Assembly: GCA_937919625.1 (NCBI GenBank)
Contig: CALFRK010000077.1
Span: forward strand, 1 to 45,590
Direction: 5' to 3'
Length of the DNA stretch: 45,590 bases
Source: an uncultured Ilumatobacter sp.
Lineage (GTDB): Bacteria > Actinomycetota > Acidimicrobiia > Acidimicrobiales > Ilumatobacteraceae
A model generated the notes under the pieces. It saw only the letters and a list, made by a program, of their open reading frames with translations, made no database searches and was not told where the DNA came from. The position numbers were made by a program, and so were the translations under genes. Shown in pieces: positions 35,365-43,445 of the stretch; position 1 is the first letter of the stretch; every line of letters starts with the position of its first letter.

Positions 35365-35652
35365 TCAGTTCTCGAACAGCGGGATCTCACCCGCCGCCAG
35401 CGTGACGATGGCGCGCTTGGTGTCGGGCTTGGAACCGCGGCGGTTGGTGCCGCGTGATCGTGTGGCCTTGCCCTTGCGATTGAGGGTGTTGACCTTCAGC
35501 ACCTCGACACCCCAGATCGCCTCGACCGCATCACGGATCTCGGGCTTGCTGGCGCTCGTGTGCACCTTGAATGTGTAAACACCGGTCTCCATCAGGCCGT
35601 AGCTCTTCTCGGAGACGACCGGAGCCAGGATGATGTCACGTGGGTCCTTCAT
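35365..35652 (-). CDS. rplW: 50S ribosomal protein L23
   Basis: This is the 95-residue uL23 at the tunnel exit, the docking site for trigger factor and [32 protein letters not shown] and the RNA-binding [17 protein letters not shown] are conserved. The ATG at 35652 overlaps the rplD stop by one base (TGATG). A GTG one codon earlier is possible. Unlike its neighbour L4, it has no added tail. Confidence 0.96.
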   Translation of the reverse strand: MKDPRDIILAPVVSEKSYGLMETGVYTFKVHTSASKPEIRDAVEAIWGVEVLKVNTLNRKGKATRSRGTNRRGSKPDTKRAIVTLAAGEIPLFEN

Positions 35653-36698
35653 CACTCACTGTCCTTCTGAGGGTCGGGACTGGCCTCTGCTTCGCTTTGG
35701 CCGCTCCCTCCGTCCGACTCGTCGCTGGCGCTTGGCTCTTCGGCTGCACCTGCGTCTTGTGCCTTCTGCTGCGAGGCGGGCTTGGAAAACCCTGCGGCCT
35801 CTGCGTTCTCTTCGGTGTCGAACCACATCTCAGCCTTCGTGCGGCTGTAGAACGAACTGCCTGGTACGTGATACAGCATCGAGCCGGCGTTGCCCTTGAT
35901 GTTGTAACCATCGGGCTGCGACCCATCAGCGAGCGCCTTGACTGCGCCCGCAAACTGAGCAGGCTCGGCGACCTCGAGTGGCTCATCGTTAGCGGCATCG
36001 GGCGCGGCGGCTGGCTTGGCCGACCGAACTGCCGCCGGGCCGGAATCAGGCGCGGCGACCGGCTTGGCCAACTTGGCCTTTTTGGGCTCAGGCGGGGTAG
36101 GCAGGACCGACTGCGTGAACACTATGTACTCGTTGCACAACACGTCGTAAGCGTTGAGTTCGCCAGGGGTGATGAGCTGGACCTCGGTGAGGTTGCGGAA
36201 GCTCAACGCAGTCGCGGCATCGTCGCGACCGATCACGACCAACGCCTTGGCATCGATCCCGAGACCGACCAACGCCGCCTTGGCGGCCTTGGTGCTGGGC
36301 TTGTCGAAACCCCAATCGTCGAGGACGATGATCTTGCCCTCGGCGGCACGATCGGACAGTGCCGAACGCAGAGCCAGGCCAATCATCTTCTTGGGAGTCT
36401 TCTGGCCATACTTGCGAGGCTTCGGACCGTGGGCCACACCGCCGCCGCTGTAGTGCGGTGCTCGGATCGAGCCCTGACGGGCATTGCCGGTGCCCTTCTG
36501 GCGGAACGGCTTGGCACCGCCACCGCGCACTTCACTGCGGGTCTTGGTGCTCTGCGTACCCGACCGGCGGGCAGCGAGTTGAGCGGTGACGACCTGGTGC
36601 ATGACGGGCACGTTGGGCTGGATACCGAACGTCGCGTCATCGAGTTCGATCTTGCCGGCATCCTTGCCGGCGGCGTTCTTGAGGGTTATCTGGGTCAT
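35652..36698 (-). CDS. rplD: 50S ribosomal protein L4 with long C-terminal extension and shared module
   Basis: The L4 core occupies about residues 1-205. It includes [54 protein letters not shown], the extended loop that reaches the tunnel constriction. Total length is 348, against a usual 200-220. After a Pro/Ala/Lys linker (206-247) comes a module (248-307) with [24 protein letters not shown] and AEAAGF, matching the end of L22. An acidic Ser/Glu/Asp tail follows (308-348). In E. coli, L4 also represses the S10 operon. It lies five bases after rplC. Confidence 0.96.
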   Translation of the reverse strand: MTQITLKNAAGKDAGKIELDDATFGIQPNVPVMHQVVTAQLAARRSGTQSTKTRSEVRGGGAKPFRQKGTGNARQGSIRAPHYSGGGVAHGPKPRKYGQKTPKKMIGLALRSALSDRAAEGKIIVLDDWGFDKPSTKAAKAALVGLGIDAKALVVIGRDDAATALSFRNLTEVQLITPGELNAYDVLCNEYIVFTQSVLPTPPEPKKAKLAKPVAAPDSGPAAVRSAKPAAAPDAANDEPLEVAEPAQFAGAVKALADGSQPDGYNIKGNAGSMLYHVPGSSFYSRTKAEMWFDTEENAEAAGFSKPASQQKAQDAGAAEEPSASDESDGGSGQSEAEASPDPQKDSE

Positions 36699-36703
36699 GT
36701 TGA

Positions 36704-37351
36704 TCAGGCTCCCTTCACAGCAGCCTTGACGGCATTGCGGACGGACACGACCCCACCGTTGGGGCCCGGAACCGAACCCTTGATGAGCAGCAGATTGCGC
36801 TCGACGTCGGCGTCGACCACCTCGAGGTTGAGGGTGGTGACTTGCTCGTTGCCCATGTGGCCGGCCATCCGCTTGCCCTTGAACACACGACCAGGAAACG
36901 AGCAGGCGCCTACCGAGCCTGGCGTGCGGTGAGTCTTGTGGACGCCGTGGCTGGCGCTCATACCCTTGAAATTGTGACGCTTCATGACGCCGGCAAAGCC
37001 CTTGCCGCGGCTGGTTGCGGTCACGTCGACCAAGCTGCCGGCGGTGAGCGCCTCGACGGTGATCTCTTGACCAACTTCGAAGCCGTCGACCGAGTCGAGA
37101 CGCAGCTCGACCAAACGCTTGCCGGGCTGGACCCCAGCCTTGTCGTAGTGGCCGGCAGCCGGTTTGTTGAGTTTCTTGGCGTCACGGTGCCCATATGTAA
37201 CCTGCAGGGCCGTGTAGCCGTCACGTTCGGTCGTCTTGATCTGGACGATGCGCATGGGTTCGACACGGAGCACCGTGACCGGGATGACCTTGTCGTCGAC
37301 CCACTTCTGCGTCATCCCGACCTTTTCGCCGAGAATCACTGTTTGTGCCAT
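36704..37351 (-). CDS. rplC: 50S ribosomal protein L3
   Basis: This is the 215-residue uL3, which initiates 50S assembly and approaches the peptidyl transferase centre. [13 protein letters not shown] is the start, with [47 protein letters not shown] as the diagnostic block. The ATG at 37351 is the natural start; 17 upstream codons are unsupported. It is the first gene of this cluster: rpsJ, normally directly upstream, is 7.8 kb away, so the promoter in the leader at about 37600 should drive rplC onward. Confidence 0.97.
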   Translation of the reverse strand: MAQTVILGEKVGMTQKWVDDKVIPVTVLRVEPMRIVQIKTTERDGYTALQVTYGHRDAKKLNKPAAGHYDKAGVQPGKRLVELRLDSVDGFEVGQEITVEALTAGSLVDVTATSRGKGFAGVMKRHNFKGMSASHGVHKTHRTPGSVGACSFPGRVFKGKRMAGHMGNEQVTTLNLEVVDADVERNLLLIKGSVPGPNGGVVSVRNAVKAAVKGA

Positions 37352-37441
37352 TGCGGCTTCCTTCGAGTTGATCGAGCCCTTGCGGGCTATCCACTGATAC
37401 ATGGCCGTTGCGGTCGACGAACCTTTCGGCTCTCACGCAAA

Positions 37442-37472
37442 TGCTCCGCTGCCTTGTCGGGCGAACGGAGCA
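37442..37472 (-). promoter_or_regulatory. hairpin in the rplC leader
   Basis: TGCTCCG and CGGAGCA form a 7-bp stem with a 17-base loop, about 90 bases upstream of rplC within an untranslated leader of about 240 bases. In E. coli the S10 leader binds L4 for autoregulation; whether this one does is unknown. No gene was found in 37352-37718. Confidence 0.35.
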
Positions 37473-37597
37473 CTCGGTCAAGTTGTCGCCGTGAGGTCCC
37501 TGCCGGATTTGCTGATTGCTTGGCCGGATCAGGCTCACACGGACATCGATTGCGAACACGTTGTTGCGCCAGACAACCTCCTGGACACAGCCATGAG

Positions 37598-37626
37598 ATG
37601 TTATCGGTCCCGGTTCACGCCCACAA
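37598..37626 (-). promoter_or_regulatory. predicted promoter of the rplC-rplQ operon
   Basis: On the minus strand, a -35 box TTGTGG (37621-37626), a 17-base spacer and a -10 box TAACAT (37598-37603) give a start site near 37591. Spacing is ideal but both boxes are only partial matches. Confidence 0.45.
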
Positions 37627-37654
37627 CCAGCAACGCCGGTCTCGGAAAAAGTAT

Positions 37655-37672
37655 TTGTGAAACGCGTCACAA
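37655..37672. promoter_or_regulatory. CRP-family operator-like palindrome
   Basis: TTGTGA-aacgcg-TCACAA contains an exact TGTGA-N6-TCACA, the consensus of CRP-family regulators. Its centre is about 72 bases upstream of the predicted rplC transcription start, a position typical of class I activation. On the minus strand a short T-run follows it, so a weak terminator for htrA is the alternative reading. Confidence 0.5.
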
Positions 37673-37718
37673 TGGAAGGCAGCGGGCCTGATCTCGTTGC
37701 ACACGGTCACAGAGTTGG

Positions 37719-39017
37719 TCATGTTGCCGGGCGGTTCGTCAGAACCACCGAGAGAGCCAGCCGTTCGCCGCCGCGAAGCACCACAATTTCGATCTCATCG
37801 CCAGGTTCGTGGTCGCGAATCGCGGCGACCAACCCTGAGGCACCATCGATCGTGTTGTCGTCGACCGCGACCACAATGTCGAACGCCATGAGGCCTCCCG
37901 CGTCAGCCGGGGTTCCGTCGTCGACGGCACCGATCACGGCGCCCTGTCCGCCATCGGTACGATCGCCAAGACTGACGCCAAGGTAGCCCTCTTGGCGTGG
38001 CACACCATCGGCCTGGCGTCGCAGCGCATCGATCACCGGTATCGCCTCGGCGCCAGAGATCGCAAACCCGATGTTGCTGGCCGCCGTTGTGCTATCGCTG
38101 CGTGCGACGGCAGTATTGATGCCGACCACCTGTCCCAACGCGTTGACCAAAGGTCCGCCGGAGTTGCCAGACGAAATGGCGGCGTCGGTCTGGATCAGCC
38201 CATCGAGCGCGCCACTGCCATCGGTCTGGATCGTGCGGTCGAGCGCTGACACGATGCCGAGTGTGACCGATGGCGCACCAGCGAGATCGAGCGCAAACCC
38301 GATCGCAACGACCTGGTCGCCGATCCGTACCGACTCTGGCTCGGCGAAGGTGGCGGGCACAAACCCGCTGCCGCTGATTCGCAATAACGCCAAATCATTG
38401 CCGGGATCGACCGCAAGCAGGGTCGCCGGACGCGGCTCGGTCTCGCCGGCGAGACGAACACGGATCTCGGTGGCATCGGCGACCACGTGGGCGTTCGTGA
38501 CAATCTCACCGTCAGCCGTGATGATCACGCCTGTGCCGATCGACCCACCTACGCCGAACGGACTCTCGATATCGGCGCTGATCGTGACAACCGATGGGGC
38601 AACATAGGACGCCACGGCGGCGACATTGATAGGTGGCAGGTCTGATTCGCGAACCGCTCCGAGATCGAGCGCTACGTTCGATCCCCGCTGAGGAGGACGA
38701 GGGTCACGATCTAGCCGTTGGTAGATCGCGGCTCCGGCAAAGCCGGAGCCGACCATCGCCATCGTCACCGTTGTGCCGAGCGCCAACCGAAGCGGCCACT
38801 TGCGACGCCGCTTGGGTGGGGATGGGGGCAACGGCGGCGGCGAGATCGGCGACGTAGACAGAACCGGCGCCCCACGTTGGCGACCAAGCCGCGGGTTCAC
38901 CACGCTCGAAACATCGAACGAGTTCGGGGTCGAATCGATCTTGACGCGGTCGTGCTCTGGCGGACTAGGTGTATCCCAGGAGGGCTCGGGGAGCGGCGAC
39001 GTCGAACTCACGCTCAA
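37719..39017 (-). CDS. HtrA/DegP-type membrane serine protease with PDZ domain
   Basis: This is a 432-residue protein. A long Pro/Ser-rich cytoplasmic region (about 1-70) is followed by one membrane segment (about 75-98) and an extracytoplasmic trypsin-like domain. The catalytic triad is His177 in TNAHVV, Asp208 in GNDLALLR and Ser286 in GNSGGPL. A PDZ domain (about 340-430) has EGYLGVSLGDR and PADAGGLMAFDIVVAVDD. The family degrades or holds misfolded envelope proteins. The start is uncertain: the frame opens at TTG (39017), with GTG two codons later, and neither has a clear ribosome-binding site. It is divergent from potA and upstream of rplC. Confidence 0.9.
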   Translation of the reverse strand: MSVSSTSPLPEPSWDTPSPPEHDRVKIDSTPNSFDVSSVVNPRLGRQRGAPVLSTSPISPPPLPPSPPKRRRKWPLRLALGTTVTMAMVGSGFAGAAIYQRLDRDPRPPQRGSNVALDLGAVRESDLPPINVAAVASYVAPSVVTISADIESPFGVGGSIGTGVIITADGEIVTNAHVVADATEIRVRLAGETEPRPATLLAVDPGNDLALLRISGSGFVPATFAEPESVRIGDQVVAIGFALDLAGAPSVTLGIVSALDRTIQTDGSGALDGLIQTDAAISSGNSGGPLVNALGQVVGINTAVARSDSTTAASNIGFAISGAEAIPVIDALRRQADGVPRQEGYLGVSLGDRTDGGQGAVIGAVDDGTPADAGGLMAFDIVVAVDDNTIDGASGLVAAIRDHEPGDEIEIVVLRGGERLALSVVLTNRPAT

Positions 39018-39081
39018 TGGTCTATCAACACCGGGGCCGATTCTTCACGCGGTTGCGATGGTTCTAACTATGTCCACACCT

Positions 39082-39119
39082 CTATGACGCGGCATCTCGA
39101 CTATGACGCGGCATCTCGA
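39082..39119. repeat. two tandem 19-bp direct repeats upstream of potA
   Basis: The 19-base unit ctatgacgcggcatctcga occurs at 39082-39100 and again at 39101-39119, without a mismatch. It lies in the 194-base region between the divergent htrA and potA genes. A second, imperfect inverted repeat, GTTTCACCA and CGGCGAAAC, lies at 39160-39177. Either could be an operator for the pot operon. Confidence 0.8.
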
Positions 39120-39211
39120 CCACACCCGCGCTTGCAGATCCACCGTCGCGGATGGCAATGTTTCACCACGGCGAAACACGTCGTGGCAAATTGCGAGGTG
39201 AACGCACACCC

Positions 39212-40360
39212 ATGGGGGAGACAAAGGGGCGCGACGACGTCATCGTGCTGGAAGACGTCGGCAAGAGTTTCGGCGACTTCGTCGCTGTCGAACGAGCCGA
39301 CTTCAGCATCGAGCGGGGCGAGTTCTTCGCCATGCTCGGACCATCCGGATGCGGCAAGACCACGACCCTCAAGATGATCGCCGGGTTCGAGCAGCCGACT
39401 CGCGGCCGAGTGATACTCGAAGGCGTCGATGTCTCGCGAACGCCGCCCTACAAGCGCAACGTGAATACCGTGTTCCAGCAGTACGCGTTGTTCCCGCACA
39501 TGACCGTTACTGAAAATATCGCGTTTGGGCCGCGCAGCCACAGGGTCCCCAAGGAAACCTACGAACCGCGCGTTCGCGAGATGCTCGAGGTGGTCCGGCT
39601 GGAAGAGTTCGCGGCACGCAAACCGTCGCAGTTGTCGGGTGGGCAACAACAGCGCGTAGCCCTGGCACGGGCCTTGGTCAACATGCCCAGCGCCCTATTG
39701 CTCGACGAACCGCTGGCGGCGCTCGACCTCAAGCTACGCGAAGCGATGCAGCTCGAGCTGAAGCGAATCCAACGCGAGGTCGGGATCACGTTCGTGTTCG
39801 TCACCCACGATCAGGGTGAGGCTCTCACGATGAGCGACCGGATCGCTGTCATGAGTCAGGGCCGTGTCGAGCAGATCGGATCCCCCGAGCAGATCTACCA
39901 CTCGCCGGCGTCGCTGTTCGTGGCAGGTTTCATCGGTTCCGCCAACCTGCTCCCTGGAGAAGTCACTGCCCACGATGGCGCCGATGCCGTTGTCGCCCTC
40001 GCTTCGGGCGGCACGATTCGGGCCCGCGTCGCTGCACCCCCGGCAATCGGCGAACGGGTATCGGTGATGTTGCGACCAGAACGTCTCAACGCCACGACCG
40101 AACCGGCGTCCGACCACCGCAGCATCTTGGGCACGGTCAAAGAGCTCATCTTCCAAGGTGCCTCGACCAGACTCGAAGCCGAGTTGGCCGATGGCACCAT
40201 AATCGTCGCCCAGATGACCGATGCCGAGGTGCCACACATTCGGCCCGGTTCGAACGTCCATGTCAGATGGAATCCCGGCGCGGCCTTCTTGATAGAAGGC
40301 GTGCCTGTCACCGCGGGCGCCACCAACACCGACATCGACGATGTCGAAGCATCGCTGTAA
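39212..40360 (+). CDS. potA: polyamine-type ABC transporter ATP-binding protein
   Basis: This is a 382-residue ATPase. Walker A is GPSGCGKTT (43-51). The Q-loop is in FQQYALFPHMTV, the signature LSGGQQQR is at 141-148, Walker B LLLDEP is at 162-167, and the H-loop is in VTHDQ. A C-terminal TOBE domain (about 290-365) has SVMLRPERL, typical of the MOI/PotA group, which carries regulatory sites. The ATG at 39212 is chosen because GAGGTGA lies about nine bases upstream. It heads the potA-potD-potB-potC operon. The substrate could be spermidine, putrescine or another cationic amine. Confidence 0.93.
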   Translation: MGETKGRDDVIVLEDVGKSFGDFVAVERADFSIERGEFFAMLGPSGCGKTTTLKMIAGFEQPTRGRVILEGVDVSRTPPYKRNVNTVFQQYALFPHMTVTENIAFGPRSHRVPKETYEPRVREMLEVVRLEEFAARKPSQLSGGQQQRVALARALVNMPSALLLDEPLAALDLKLREAMQLELKRIQREVGITFVFVTHDQGEALTMSDRIAVMSQGRVEQIGSPEQIYHSPASLFVAGFIGSANLLPGEVTAHDGADAVVALASGGTIRARVAAPPAIGERVSVMLRPERLNATTEPASDHRSILGTVKELIFQGASTRLEAELADGTIIVAQMTDAEVPHIRPGSNVHVRWNPGAAFLIEGVPVTAGATNTDIDDVEASL

Positions 40361-40383
40361 CACCGACCAGGAGAAGCACTGAC

Positions 40384-41544
40384 ATGAACCAACGATCCAT
40401 TCGTCCAAAGGGCACCAACCTCAGCAGGCGCCAGTTCCTCATGCGGTCCGGCGCCCTGGGCGCCGCAGGATTGACGCTGCCCCAGCTGCTCGCTGCCTGC
40501 GGCGGCAGCGATGGTGGTGGTGGTGGCAACACGTTGTTCTTCGAGAACTGGCCGGCGTACATCGATCCCACCGAGGACGGCGCAACCGGCACGATCGACC
40601 GCTTCATCGAAGCAAGCGGCGTCGATATGACCTATACCGAAGCGTTCAATGACAACAACGAATACTTCGCAAAAATTCAACCGATTTTGGGCCGAGGTGA
40701 CGCCATCGATCCCGACCTGATCGCCCCGACCAGCTGGCTGGCAGGCCGCTTGATCGGTCTTGGCTGGGTCGACAAACTGCCGCTCGACCAGATCGAGAAC
40801 AAGAAGAATCTCCGCGACGACCTGGCGAAACCTGCCTGGGACCCAACCGGTGAGTTCTCGCTGCCGTGGCAGACCGGATTTGCAGGCATCGCCTACAACA
40901 TCGATGTCACCGGCCGCGAGCTGACCAGTGTCGACGAGCTTTTCCTGCCCGAGTTCGCCGGCAAGGTCGGGGCGCTGACCGAGATGCGAGACACGATTGG
41001 GGTGATCCTGTTGAGCCAGGGCGTCGACATCTCGAAGATCAGCTCGTTCGACGAGGCCGCGCCAGCATTCGAAAAGCTCGAAAAGGCCAAGAACGACGGG
41101 CAGATCCGCCGCTTCCACGGCAACGACTATTTCGACGATCTCGCCAACGGCAACTTTGCAGCCACGATCGGCTGGTCGGGCGACGTCGCCCAAATCCAGC
41201 TCGACAACCCCGCCGTTCGGTTCCTGTTCCCCGAATCGGGAGCCACCAGCTGGGCCGACACGATGGTCATGCCGAAGGGTGCCAAGAATCGCGATTCGGC
41301 CGCCAAGTGGATGAACTTCGTTTACGACCCGGTGCAGGCAGCGCAGCTCACGGCCTGGGTGCAATACGTTTCGCCGGTGAAGGGAGTTCGCGAAGAGGTC
41401 GCCAAGATCGACGCCGAGCTGGCAGAGAACCCCTTGATCTTCCCGGACGATGCAACGTTGGCAAACACGCGGAGCTTCGCGACTCTGTCTGACGAGGTCG
41501 AGGCCGAGTTCGACGCCGCGTTCTCCAAGATCACGGGCGCCTGA
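40384..41544 (+). CDS. potD: extracellular solute-binding lipoprotein of the polyamine-type transporter (PotD-like)
   Basis: This is a 386-residue binding protein. The N terminus has the twin-arginine motif SRRQFL (14-19) and a lipobox LAAC with Cys39, so it is probably exported folded by Tat and lipid-anchored. The mature part starts with a Gly-rich linker, then NTLFFENWPAYIDP, a PotD/PotF-type opening. The central WQTGFAGIAYNIDV and TIGWSGDVAQIQLDNP are consistent with the SBP_bac_8/PotD group. AGGAG lies 10 bases before the ATG, and the gene follows potA by 23 bases. The ligand cannot be assigned. Confidence 0.9.
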   Translation: MNQRSIRPKGTNLSRRQFLMRSGALGAAGLTLPQLLAACGGSDGGGGGNTLFFENWPAYIDPTEDGATGTIDRFIEASGVDMTYTEAFNDNNEYFAKIQPILGRGDAIDPDLIAPTSWLAGRLIGLGWVDKLPLDQIENKKNLRDDLAKPAWDPTGEFSLPWQTGFAGIAYNIDVTGRELTSVDELFLPEFAGKVGALTEMRDTIGVILLSQGVDISKISSFDEAAPAFEKLEKAKNDGQIRRFHGNDYFDDLANGNFAATIGWSGDVAQIQLDNPAVRFLFPESGATSWADTMVMPKGAKNRDSAAKWMNFVYDPVQAAQLTAWVQYVSPVKGVREEVAKIDAELAENPLIFPDDATLANTRSFATLSDEVEAEFDAAFSKITGA

Positions 41545-41552
41545 CCACTGCG

Positions 41553-42626
41553 ATGTCCAAGTCCGCAACGCCGACCGCCGTTCGGCGGTGGAAGCGCCCC
41601 GAGTTCGTTGGGCTCGGGGCGCTGGTTGGTGCGGGGGCACTGCTCACCGCGATCGGAGCGCGTTGGGTCACTGGCCCAGTCGCCCTGTTGGCGTTGGCAC
41701 TCGTCTTCGCCAGCGTTGTCTGGCTGATCTTCACGGCAGTCATCGGCGGTCCGGATGCCCGCCGCCGCATCGCCCCGTATGGCCTGCTCAAGCCCGGCGC
41801 GCTGTGGTTGGCGTTGTTCTACCTCGCCCCGCTGGTGACGTTGCTTCGCCTTTCGTTGTCGACGTTGCCGAGTCGATTCGCGGTCGACGCCGACTTCGAT
41901 TGGAACTTTGGCAACTATCGCAGGGCGTTCGCCGATTTCGACGCCCAGTTCGGCCGAGCGTTCCTGTACGCCGGCGTCGCCACCGTATTGACAATCTTGA
42001 TCGGCTATCCGTTGGCGTACGTGATCGCCTTCCGCGGCGGTCGCTACCGAACGTTGATGTTGGGTCTCGTCGTGGTGCCGTTCTTCACGTCTTATCTGAT
42101 CCGCACGATCGCCTGGCGGAGCCTGCTCGCCGATACCGGTTGGGTGGTTCAGATGCTCGACTTCGTCAAGTTGTCCGGCCTGTTCGAGGGGGTCGGGATT
42201 ATGGACAACGGACGAATCCTGCAAACACCGGCGGCGGTCATCGGCGGGCTCACCTACAACTTCTTGCCATTCATGATTCTGCCGATCTATGTCAGCCTCG
42301 AGAAGGTCGACCCTGGGCTCGTCGATGCCGCACAGGATCTCTACTCCACGTCTGCGGGGGCATTCCGCAAAATCGTGGTCCCGCTATCGCTGCCAGGCGT
42401 CTTCGCCGGCACTTTGCTGACGTTCATTCCGGCCGCCGGCGATTTTGTGAACGCGTTCTACCTCGGCAGTCCGAGCACCACCATGATCGGAAACTCGATT
42501 CAGGATCAGTTCCTGGTCCAGAACAATGTTCCGCTCGCTTCGGCGATGTCGTTCGTGCTGATGGCCATCATCACCATCCTCGTATTGATCTACAGCCGAT
42601 TCTTCGGCACGGAAGACCTGGCATGA
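41553..42626 (+). CDS. potB: ABC transporter permease (PotB-like) with extra N-terminal membrane segments
   Basis: This is a 357-residue permease. The first about 75 residues contain two hydrophobic stretches (about 17-40 and 44-66) that ordinary PotB (about 275-285 residues) lacks. From about residue 82 the standard six-helix core follows (LWLALFYLAPLVTLLRLSL). The EAA coupling loop is DAAQDLYSTSAGAFRKIVVPLSLPG, which contacts PotA. The stop overlaps the potC start as ATGA. Confidence 0.92.
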   Translation: MSKSATPTAVRRWKRPEFVGLGALVGAGALLTAIGARWVTGPVALLALALVFASVVWLIFTAVIGGPDARRRIAPYGLLKPGALWLALFYLAPLVTLLRLSLSTLPSRFAVDADFDWNFGNYRRAFADFDAQFGRAFLYAGVATVLTILIGYPLAYVIAFRGGRYRTLMLGLVVVPFFTSYLIRTIAWRSLLADTGWVVQMLDFVKLSGLFEGVGIMDNGRILQTPAAVIGGLTYNFLPFMILPIYVSLEKVDPGLVDAAQDLYSTSAGAFRKIVVPLSLPGVFAGTLLTFIPAAGDFVNAFYLGSPSTTMIGNSIQDQFLVQNNVPLASAMSFVLMAIITILVLIYSRFFGTEDLA

Positions 42627-43435
42627 GTGCTCCGACCTCTGTGCGCGGTTCGATCGCCAAGTGGTCACTCAACGTGTTCGCGGTGCTGGCGTTGATGTAC
42701 CTTTTTGTTCCGATTGTGTGGATCGTCGCGTTCTCGTTCAATCAGCCGCGCGGCAACTACAACGTTCAATGGCAAGAGTTCACACTGCGCAACTGGAAGG
42801 ACCCGTTTGCCGACGAGTCGCTCACCAACGCGTTCGTCGAGAGCTTGAAGATCGCCTCGATCTCCACCGTCATCGCCACGGTCCTCGGCTCGCTGATGGC
42901 GGTCGCGCTGGTCCGCTACAAGTTCCGCGGCAGCGCTACGTTGAACTTCTTCTTGATCTTGCCCCTGACCACCCCCGAGATCGTGTTGGGCTCGTCATTG
43001 GCGACGCTGTTCTTGGATTGGGACATCACGCGTGGCTTCGCCACCGTGGTGATCGCACACATCATGTTTCAGGTGAGCTTCGTCGCTCTGACGGTCAGAG
43101 CGCGCGTGCGCGGATTCGACTGGACCCTCGAACAGGCGGCCCAAGATCTCGGCGCAAGCCCGATGCGAACATTCTGGAAGGTCACCTTTCCGCTGATTCT
43201 TCCTGGCATTCTGGCGGCCGCACTTTTGTCGTTTGCGCTTTCGCTTGACGACTTCATCATCACGCTGTTCAATGCCGGGTCGCTGAACACGTTCCCGCTC
43301 TACATCAACGGCAGCTTCCGAGTCCGGTTCCCACCGCAGGTCAATGTGTTGGCCAGCGCCGTGTTGTTCGCCAGCGTGGCGCTGATGGCGGCCGGGACCG
43401 CAATCGGCTTCCGCAAAGATCGCCCTTCCGCCTAG
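42623..43435 (+). CDS. potC: ABC transporter permease (PotC-like)
   Basis: This 270-residue permease has six hydrophobic segments. The first is in VLALMYLFVPIVWIVAFSFN, and NTFPLYINGSFR lies near the C terminus. The EAA loop is EQAAQDLGASPMRTFWKVTFPLILPG. It pairs with PotB to form the membrane channel. The ATG at 42623 overlaps the potB stop by four bases, so the frame that continues upstream is inside potB. It ends ten bases from the convergent aldehyde dehydrogenase gene. Confidence 0.93.
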   Translation: MSAPTSVRGSIAKWSLNVFAVLALMYLFVPIVWIVAFSFNQPRGNYNVQWQEFTLRNWKDPFADESLTNAFVESLKIASISTVIATVLGSLMAVALVRYKFRGSATLNFFLILPLTTPEIVLGSSLATLFLDWDITRGFATVVIAHIMFQVSFVALTVRARVRGFDWTLEQAAQDLGASPMRTFWKVTFPLILPGILAAALLSFALSLDDFIITLFNAGSLNTFPLYINGSFRVRFPPQVNVLASAVLFASVALMAAGTAIGFRKDRPSA

Positions 43436-43445
43436 GTCGCAAGAT

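Noticed and set aside
35640-36932. 430-codon plus-strand frame opposite rplD and part of rplC
   Set aside because: It is antisense to strongly conserved ribosomal genes and has no recognisable motif or plausible ribosome-binding site.
37655-37672. Palindrome followed by a T-run on the minus strand, as terminator for htrA
   Set aside because: The stem is only six base pairs and A/T-rich at its ends. The exact TGTGA-N6-TCACA pattern and its spacing to a promoter make a regulator site more likely, though termination is not excluded.
39895-41640. 581-codon open frame on the minus strand opposite potA and potD
   Set aside because: It lies entirely antisense to two well-supported genes, has low-complexity Arg/Asp/Gly-rich content without recognisable domains, and is a by-product of the high GC third codon positions.
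41450-42622. Upstream extension of the potC frame through potB
   Set aside because: The translated extension is Arg-rich with no membrane segments, and it overlaps potB fully. The potC ATG at 42623 is supported by homology and by ATGA coupling.
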